Origin: an uncultured Spartobacteria bacterium
GTDB lineage: Bacteria > Verrucomicrobiota > Verrucomicrobiia > Chthoniobacterales > UBA6821
Length of the DNA: 11,634 nucleotides
Assembly (NCBI GenBank): GCA_903831635.1
Contig: CAIKYN010000402.1
Location: 1 to 11,634 of the forward strand
Direction: 5' to 3'
Shown: one piece after another, positions 6,684-11,634 of the stretch
How the letters are laid out: each line of letters begins with the position of its first letter
Numbering within the stretch: position 1 is the first letter of the stretch
Notes under the pieces: model-generated
Databases searched by the model: none
What the model saw: only the letters and a program-made list of their open reading frames with translations
What the model was told of the DNA's origin: nothing
Position numbers and translations under genes: made by a program

Positions 6684-6734
6684 GAATGGCTCAGAGGTTT
6701 AATAAACGAATTAAAAATAACCAGCCCCAATCAA

Positions 6735-7652
6735 CTAAACACGATCATGCATAACAAAACTATTGATTGAGAGCTTCTGCTCATGATGCTGCAGCATGCA
6801 AAGAGGCTTCCTTCCATGAAAGGAGGCCCATGTGGAGAATGTACTTGGGGGACCCATGATCCGATCGCAGAGCGACAGGGCATGGAGATCTCCTATCACG
6901 GATCCCGGTCCCATGAGTACTTCCAGCCCTCGGAAGCACTCGGTATTCACGGGATCGCTTGCGCATACCAAAAAGACCGGTTTCCTGAAGGCGTCAAACT
7001 GCGAAACCTCTCTCATCCAATGAGCATACTGCTCCGTCTCAAAATAATGTACCCCGCCCTTCCATTCCCTGTAGTCCCCCTGTCTAATATGAATCCCAAT
7101 CACTTCGTCACCAAGGGCACGGGCTTCACTCAATAACGATTCCACAGGTGTGCGAATTGAAGCAATTGGTTGAAAATATCGTGCTATCACCTCGTGATGC
7201 CGAATGAGGTTTATATCATCCCGAAACTTCCATCCCTTCACTACAAGAAGTCGTTTTTTTTTCAGCAAGGAGGTGAATTCAGAACTATTTAAATCATAGA
7301 TTTCATCATCGATATCTAGGGTCTTACGAATATCGATCGTTCTTCCTCTAGCCAGAGTTCCTGCCACTCTGGATAAAGGATGCAACATCTCCCTGCATTG
7401 CGTTGCAACTTCGGGATTCATGCGCGCTGCTGTTGTAGGAAATCTGCAGAAGGGATCAAATGCACTCCCTTCAAAAAACGGAGCGTATTCACCCAATGCA
7501 GGATTCATGAGTCGGTATCCATGAGCTAATGCATTGGCCATAAAATAGGCACTCAAAAAGAGTCGATTACCAAGACGTCCTGTCTTAGCCGCGATGAGGA
7601 CGGAAGCTTGTTGCACCGTCTCTTTCGGAAAGGCATTTTTCCAAAGGTTCAT
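6735..7652 (-). CDS. GT11-like glycosyltransferase (putative alpha-1,2-fucosyltransferase)
   Basis: Starting from ATG 7652 the product has 305 residues, close to the usual GT11 length. It has the N-terminal GRLGNRLF (25-32), matching the G-x-GNQ-F motif of alpha-1,2-fucosyltransferases with Q changed to R. It also has the nucleotide-phosphate-binding H-x-R-x-GDY motif (HIRQGDY, 188-194) and a C-terminal PPSTFSTWAS (268-277), equivalent to the NSTFSWW motif. It probably transfers fucose or a related deoxysugar from a GDP-sugar. ATG 7652 is preferred because it forms an ATGA with the upstream GT2 stop (7651-7649). A longer start at 7685 would add 11 residues but overlap the neighbour by 37 bases; neither has a good ribosome binding site. 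An A9 tract (7254-7262 on the plus strand as T9) encodes three lysines mid-gene. Family call good, sugar uncertain. Confidence 0.82.
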   Translation of the reverse strand: MNLWKNAFPKETVQQASVLIAAKTGRLGNRLFLSAYFMANALAHGYRLMNPALGEYAPFFEGSAFDPFCRFPTTAARMNPEVATQCREMLHPLSRVAGTLARGRTIDIRKTLDIDDEIYDLNSSEFTSLLKKKRLLVVKGWKFRDDINLIRHHEVIARYFQPIASIRTPVESLLSEARALGDEVIGIHIRQGDYREWKGGVHYFETEQYAHWMREVSQFDAFRKPVFLVCASDPVNTECFRGLEVLMGPGSVIGDLHALSLCDRIMGPPSTFSTWASFHGRKPLCMLQHHEQKLSINSFVMHDRV

Positions 7653-8584
7653 TGACGTTGAACTACTTGGGATCGCGTTCTGCATCCACGACGCAGAAAT
7701 CCTGGGATTGATCTAAACATCTCATGCAGAAATACTATACTCCACAGGGAATCCTCTTGCTGCCCTTCAATAAAAGACGGGAGAAATGCTGAATCCAAGG
7801 ATTCAAAAGCATTCATTGCTGCATGCACAGTGAGTCGAGTGTGCCATGTTCGGAGTGCCTCTCTATCGTTAGAATTTAGTTCCATTGAACCATTGAGATA
7901 ACTCCGGACGATTGATATATTTTCACTAGAAAGTCGCTTCGCTAGAGAGTTTCCCTCAGTCATTGTGCTCGAACCACGATGCCAACGGTAGCGATAAGTA
8001 AAGGCTTTGATTTCCTGCTGTCGGACTTCTTCTATTGCTGCCCTAAACAAGAAGTCCCTATCAGAAGCTAAGGAATACTTGAGAGAGAATCCCCCCAAGC
8101 GCAGAAAGACATCTCGTCGAATCAAACGTGCATTGATCATTGGTTCTCCTAGGGCAATATTTTTGATCGTCAGTTTTTTTGAAACTGAATCAGTGACAGA
8201 CCAAACCGGCGACCAACTACCGCCTGATTCCTTAACAGCTTCGCAATCACCACACAACACATCAACCTCTGGATGAAGTTCCAGAGCCCTGCGATAGGCA
8301 GTCAGCGTTCCATCTGGAAGCCAGTCGTCACCTTGGAGAAACAAGAGCCATTTTCCTTTTGCGAGTGCAGCCCCTTTATTCATTGCGTCGTAGATGCCAG
8401 AGTCAGATTCTGATTTGGCAATGAGATGTGGGTACCCCTTTACGACATCGAGCGTCTGATCCGTAGAGCATGCGTCCAACAGAAGATGTTCTGTGTCGTT
8501 TTCCAACTGATGGAAAACGCTTTCGAGTGTTTCTCGAATAGTTTTTCCGGCATTGAAGGTAGGTGTGATAATGGAGATAGTCAT
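7649..8584 (-). CDS. GT2-family glycosyltransferase (B)
   Basis: This 311-residue GT-A fold enzyme starts MTISIITPTFNAGKTIRETLES. It has D37-ACSTD in the donor site and ESDSGIYDAMNKG (59-71), a segment typical of WcaA/WcaE-like lipopolysaccharide and exopolysaccharide transferases. The metal-binding site is FLQGDDW (82-88, D86 and D87), where the common N/D-S-D-D becomes Q-G-D-D. SDRDFLFR (174-181) is the likely base region. It shares the GT2 fold with the other GT2 of the operon but belongs to a different subgroup, so it is probably not a recent duplicate. The start lies in an ATGA overlap with the acyltransferase stop (8584-8581). It probably acts at the cytoplasmic face of the inner membrane; the sugar is unknown. 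Confidence 0.92.
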   Translation of the reverse strand: MTISIITPTFNAGKTIRETLESVFHQLENDTEHLLLDACSTDQTLDVVKGYPHLIAKSESDSGIYDAMNKGAALAKGKWLLFLQGDDWLPDGTLTAYRRALELHPEVDVLCGDCEAVKESGGSWSPVWSVTDSVSKKLTIKNIALGEPMINARLIRRDVFLRLGGFSLKYSLASDRDFLFRAAIEEVRQQEIKAFTYRYRWHRGSSTMTEGNSLAKRLSSENISIVRSYLNGSMELNSNDREALRTWHTRLTVHAAMNAFESLDSAFLPSFIEGQQEDSLWSIVFLHEMFRSIPGFLRRGCRTRSQVVQRQ

Positions 8585-10563
8585 CGTTGCTTTTGCTGTT
8601 GCGATTCCTGAAGCTCAATTAGTTTATCCAAAAACATTGCATTCTTTCTCATGAACGATGCCGTGTAATGGGCCCCGTCATGGAAATAAGGAGTCATGCC
8701 ATCACGCCATGGAAATTCCCCATTTTTCTCCAGGGCATCCATAGGCTTAATAAGCTCTGCTCCAGCTTCAACCGCCATCACCTCAAATCTGTTCATGAGT
8801 TCTTGTTGGGTTATGGACATTGATCCCTTCAAATCAAGAAACTCCCTCTTGGAAAAACGAACTTTTTTGATGGAAAAGTTTCCTATTAAACTACGTTGAA
8901 CAGTCGCCAAGGGATCAACCTCGTTGTTCGTGGGAAAAGAGAGTACTAAGTATACCTTTTTACCTTTCCCCCTAAGAAACAGAATCATCTCCGAAAGGCT
9001 TTCCATTGCCTCCTTTCTTCCCTGTTCCGAACATAACAAACGGTCATGTATGCTACAGATATTGCTACCCCAGTTGAAATAGTAGCACCAGTTTGCTCCA
9101 ATAACTACCCGGTCGACATCAGGTGTGAGTCCCAATTGGAGAATTTCCCGTGTTAAAAAATTCTTTCCCTGCTCTTTGTTGCCGTTGAACAATTCGGGAA
9201 TCGGAGGACAACCACCCTTTGTGAGAAAAATAGCCCCCCTGTTTCCTGCGCGACCGTTATCGATGACCTCTAGAATCCGTGGAGCACACTGCTCCATATG
9301 ACTGTCACCAACAAACAAGGTTTTTGGACCGGATCCGCCCGCCTTATAGAGCGAGTAATAGTTCTGAACGATAGACCTAGAGTATCCCTTGAAGTAATCA
9401 ATGTCCTGTGAGGCCGCTACCACTTCGTCAAAACCCAACGATGAGGATCGCGGCGCTAAAATCCCCTTCATGCAGAGAAGCCCTGCCATACCGAGTGCGG
9501 CAAACAGTCCTATTAAAACCGGCACCGTCCACCGAGAGGAACTGAAGCGTACTATTTGCTCAATGAAGTAGAAGGTTGTAACGGACAGAATGAGAGTGAT
9601 ACCCAAGGCCGATAAGGTCATCCAAAAATCAGGAACTTCTCCCAGCGTGATTCGCACAAAGGAGAGCAGAGGCCAGTGGAAGAGATAGAGTGGGTAGCTG
9701 ATAAGTCCGATCCAAACCACCGCGGGATTTGAGAGAATTTTGCGATTGATCCAGGCCCCGCGCCCCCCCTCCATGAGCAGAAGGGTTCCCGCAACCGGTA
9801 GCATAGCCCTCCATCCTGGGTAAGGATCTCCCCTGTGAATAAAGGTCAACCCAACTACCAGGAGAATCAATCCAGCAAATGACATTGCTTCCCTATACAA
9901 CGGAGCATCCTCTTCATGTCCACGATCATAGTGCCACCAAGCCAGCAGGCTTCCCCCCAGAAACTCCCAAGCACGGTAGGGCGTAAGAAAGAAGTCGGTA
10001 ACTCCATTTTGTACAGACATCACCAAATTCAGAATGAACGTAGCGATCAGCAGAACTCCCATAACTGGTACAAGGAACTTAGGCTTCTTCCAAAGCAAGA
10101 TCAGCAGCGGGGGGAAAAAAATGTAGAACTGTTCCTCAACAGCAAGTGACCAGAGATGCAGCAACGGTTTCAACTCGGCTGCCTTGTCGAAGTAACCGCT
10201 CTCCTGCCAGAAAAGGAAATTCTGGAGGAAGAGAGTTCCAGCAGCCACCTGCCTCCCCAGTTCTTGGAATTCATTGGTGAGCAGAAGCCTGTGACCCAGG
10301 ATGAAAGAGAGTACCAACATGGTAATCAATGCCGGAAATAGCCTCCTGATACGCCGTGCGTAGAACTCCTTGAAACTGAAGTTCCCAGCTTTGTGCCCCT
10401 TGTACAGGATCCCACTGATCAGGTACCCACTGATCACAAAGAAGATATCCACCCCGATGAACCCTCCAGGAATAACCCTCGGAAAAGCATGGTAAATCAC
10501 CACCCCAAGCACCGCCACCGCACGGAGGCCGTCAATATCAGATCGGTACTTAATTATGGTCAT
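8581..10563 (-). CDS. Membrane O-acyltransferase, acyltransferase-3 domain fused to SGNH domain (OafA/OatA-like)
   Basis: This 660-residue protein is a complete two-domain O-acyltransferase. Residues 1-360 form the multi-spanning acyltransferase-3 domain: DIDGLRAVAVLGVVIYH (H25 is the conserved catalytic-type histidine), GGFIGVDIFFVISGYLI, ARRIRRLFPAL (69-79), SLAVEEQFY (139-147) and YLFHWPLLSF (293-302). Residues about 390-660 are a periplasmic SGNH hydrolase-like domain with G419-D-S421-H and D629-GAH632 as the Ser/Asp-His elements. Such proteins pass acetyl or other acyl groups across the inner membrane and onto sugars of O-antigen, capsule or peptidoglycan. It starts 20 bp after the stop of a paralogue and overlaps the next GT2 gene. 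The Asp-x-x-His region lacks the cysteines seen in its paralogue, while it keeps the GGCPP motif (450-454). Confidence 0.95.
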   Translation of the reverse strand: MTIIKYRSDIDGLRAVAVLGVVIYHAFPRVIPGGFIGVDIFFVISGYLISGILYKGHKAGNFSFKEFYARRIRRLFPALITMLVLSFILGHRLLLTNEFQELGRQVAAGTLFLQNFLFWQESGYFDKAAELKPLLHLWSLAVEEQFYIFFPPLLILLWKKPKFLVPVMGVLLIATFILNLVMSVQNGVTDFFLTPYRAWEFLGGSLLAWWHYDRGHEEDAPLYREAMSFAGLILLVVGLTFIHRGDPYPGWRAMLPVAGTLLLMEGGRGAWINRKILSNPAVVWIGLISYPLYLFHWPLLSFVRITLGEVPDFWMTLSALGITLILSVTTFYFIEQIVRFSSSRWTVPVLIGLFAALGMAGLLCMKGILAPRSSSLGFDEVVAASQDIDYFKGYSRSIVQNYYSLYKAGGSGPKTLFVGDSHMEQCAPRILEVIDNGRAGNRGAIFLTKGGCPPIPELFNGNKEQGKNFLTREILQLGLTPDVDRVVIGANWCYYFNWGSNICSIHDRLLCSEQGRKEAMESLSEMILFLRGKGKKVYLVLSFPTNNEVDPLATVQRSLIGNFSIKKVRFSKREFLDLKGSMSITQQELMNRFEVMAVEAGAELIKPMDALEKNGEFPWRDGMTPYFHDGAHYTASFMRKNAMFLDKLIELQESQQQKQR

Positions 10564-10583
10564 GCGAAAAAGCCTGGTAGAGG

Positions 10584-11634
10584 CTACGGAACCATTGTCT
10601 GGTCAAGATACGTTACATGATTCCTCACATAACCGGGACGCAGATGTCCTTCATCAAAACGGATAGGAATCCCTTTTTCATCTTCTGCTATGCAGATGCC
10701 ATTGTCACAGAGATAATCAAGCGGGTCGATCACTTCAGCGCCATTCAAGGCTGCAACTTTTGCAATTTCAGCAAGCAGTCGTCTGTTATCATGCAAAAAT
10801 TCCTCTTTGGTGAAATTCCTCTTATTTGTTCCATAGGTTCCCTTAAATGTTCTCGGGTACATGACTTTTGGGTCCAAGGAATACGATGTTGGTATGTTGA
10901 GAATCAGCATAACCTTCTTATGTTGGGCAGTCAGATTACGGATACTCGTTCCCAATTCATCCATCACTTTATCGTGCGCTGATTGATCTCCCAAGGAAAC
11001 ACCCTGAATTTCATAGCCTCCATCCTTGTTAAAATAAAGCATCCAACGAGCAGCTATCACCACACGGTCGATTCGCAAGTCATAGGCAATTAACTCCTTA
11101 AATTTACCCATCATGTCGGTTGACGATCTCCCATTTTTATTTGTTACACCATTTATTGGTATGACTCCTCCAGCGGTGAGGAGGATCGCCCCCCTGGAGT
11201 CACCAACATGATGTTCTAGCACTTGTGCTATCCGTGAACCATATTGCTGCATGTTGCTGTCGCCCACAAAGAGTGTCTGAAGACCATTGCCACCAGCTCT
11301 GTTGAAGCAAAAACTATAGTCGCCCGGTAGTTTCTCAAAACCATGCAGCATATTCTTGTCCGTGGTGGCTATTAATACCTTCGGCGGGGTTAAAGCGCGA
11401 GCGGGAATGACTTTCTGGAAGATCTCAAACCCGAAAAAACCCGTGAGAAAGAAAGCCCCAATGAGCAGATGTATTGTTAGTTTATATTGATGATGTCTGA
11501 TCTTTTTTTCGATGAAGTAGTAGGTGAGAACCGTCAGGATCAGGCTAATGATGAGAGCATCGGCTAGGTATACTGGTTTGGGGCTCTCGCCCTTGACGAT
11601 GTGGACGAAGGCGAGAGCGGGCCAGTGGAAGAGA
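10584..11634 (-). CDS. Acyltransferase-3/SGNH O-acyltransferase, C-terminal part (runs off right edge)
   Basis: The frame is open from the right edge to the TAG at 10586-10584, giving 349 visible residues. It enters within the membrane domain at LFHWPALAF, which matches YLFHWPLLSF of the downstream paralogue, continues through the last transmembrane segments (ADALIISLILTVLTYYFIE and HLLIGAFFLTGFFGF), and ends with the SGNH domain. That domain has GDSN at visible residues 124-127 and DEGH at 327-330. The internal methionine at 11351 is not the true start, since family features continue upstream. The SGNH domain resembles the paralogue (shared TLFVGDS, RGAI-LT-GG, DRVVI) but is clearly diverged. 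It has LCDNGIC before the Asp-x-x-His motif, a cysteine pair common in this domain, and lacks the GGCPP cysteine. It probably O-acylates a glycan residue in the periplasm. Confidence 0.92.
   Translation of the reverse strand, partial: LFHWPALAFVHIVKGESPKPVYLADALIISLILTVLTYYFIEKKIRHHQYKLTIHLLIGAFFLTGFFGFEIFQKVIPARALTPPKVLIATTDKNMLHGFEKLPGDYSFCFNRAGGNGLQTLFVGDSNMQQYGSRIAQVLEHHVGDSRGAILLTAGGVIPINGVTNKNGRSSTDMMGKFKELIAYDLRIDRVVIAARWMLYFNKDGGYEIQGVSLGDQSAHDKVMDELGTSIRNLTAQHKKVMLILNIPTSYSLDPKVMYPRTFKGTYGTNKRNFTKEEFLHDNRRLLAEIAKVAALNGAEVIDPLDYLCDNGICIAEDEKGIPIRFDEGHLRPGYVRNHVTYLDQTMVP

Larger units (their letters stand above)
2610..11634 (-). other. Surface polysaccharide assembly operon (partial)
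   Basis: Nine genes on one strand make up this unit: two O-acyltransferases, two GT2, one GT11-like and two GT4 glycosyltransferases, an APS kinase and a lipoprotein. Junctions are ATGA overlaps at 8581-8584, 7649-7652 and 5763-5766, one-base TGATG overlaps at 4684 and 2993, and gaps of 20, 51 and 18 bp. No promoter is visible inside, so the unit is probably transcribed from beyond the right edge. No flippase, polymerase, initiating transferase or nucleotide-sugar gene is present. Confidence 0.85.

Noticed and set aside
6684..6734. A possible internal promoter in the AT-rich 51-bp gap before a GT2 gene
   Set aside because: A TTGATT lies at the start of the gap on the minus strand, but no -10-like hexamer sits at a proper distance.
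7653..7685. A longer start for the GT11-like gene adding 11 residues
   Set aside because: It would overlap the upstream GT2 gene by 37 bases, while ATG 7652 gives the ATGA overlap used elsewhere in this operon. It cannot be fully excluded.

Overview
The window looks like chromosomal DNA of a free-living Gram-negative bacterium, most likely a member of the Verrucomicrobiota or a related PVC lineage. I base this on the IF-1 sequence (recognised from memory, not searched), on start codons that mostly lack a Shine-Dalgarno sequence, and on an outer-membrane-style lipoprotein. The phylum assignment is tentative. No rRNA, tRNA, CRISPR array, transposase or integrase is visible.

Left part (1-2559): on the minus strand lie the N-terminal end of an unrecognised small basic protein (1-176, cut by the window edge) and, upstream of it in the transcription sense, infA for translation initiation factor IF-1 (247-465). 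A 223-bp divergent intergenic region (466-688) with an imperfect inverted repeat made of 8-base units separates infA from a plus-strand pair. That pair is a DEDDy-type RNase H-fold 3'-5' exonuclease (689-1237) and a TPR-containing protein (1234-2559), joined by an ATGA overlap.

Right part (2610-11634): one long minus-strand operon, transcribed right to left and running past the right edge. It encodes enzymes for building and decorating a surface polysaccharide or lipopolysaccharide side chain. In transcription order these are: the C-terminal part of an acyltransferase-3/SGNH O-acyltransferase, a complete paralogue of it, a GT2 glycosyltransferase, a GT11-like (fucosyltransferase-type) glycosyltransferase, a second GT2, two GT4 glycosyltransferases, an adenylyl-sulfate (APS) kinase CysC, and a small SH3b-type lipoprotein. 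Most junctions overlap by 1-4 bases (ATGA or TGATG) and the remaining gaps are 51 bases or less, so co-transcription is very likely.

Together the genes suggest glycan assembly by four or five different sugar transfers, O-acylation by two membrane acyltransferases, and possibly sulfation through PAPS made by CysC. No sulfotransferase, ATP sulfurylase, flippase, polymerase or chain-length regulator lies in the window, so the cluster must extend beyond it or rely on genes elsewhere. Points worth a second look are the two diverged acyltransferase paralogues, the lone APS kinase coupled to a lipoprotein, a GT4 whose second E-x7-E glutamate is glutamine, homopolymer tracts (G8, A9) inside glycosyltransferase genes, and the coupled exonuclease-TPR pair. 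I found no clear evidence for a wholly new type of system.
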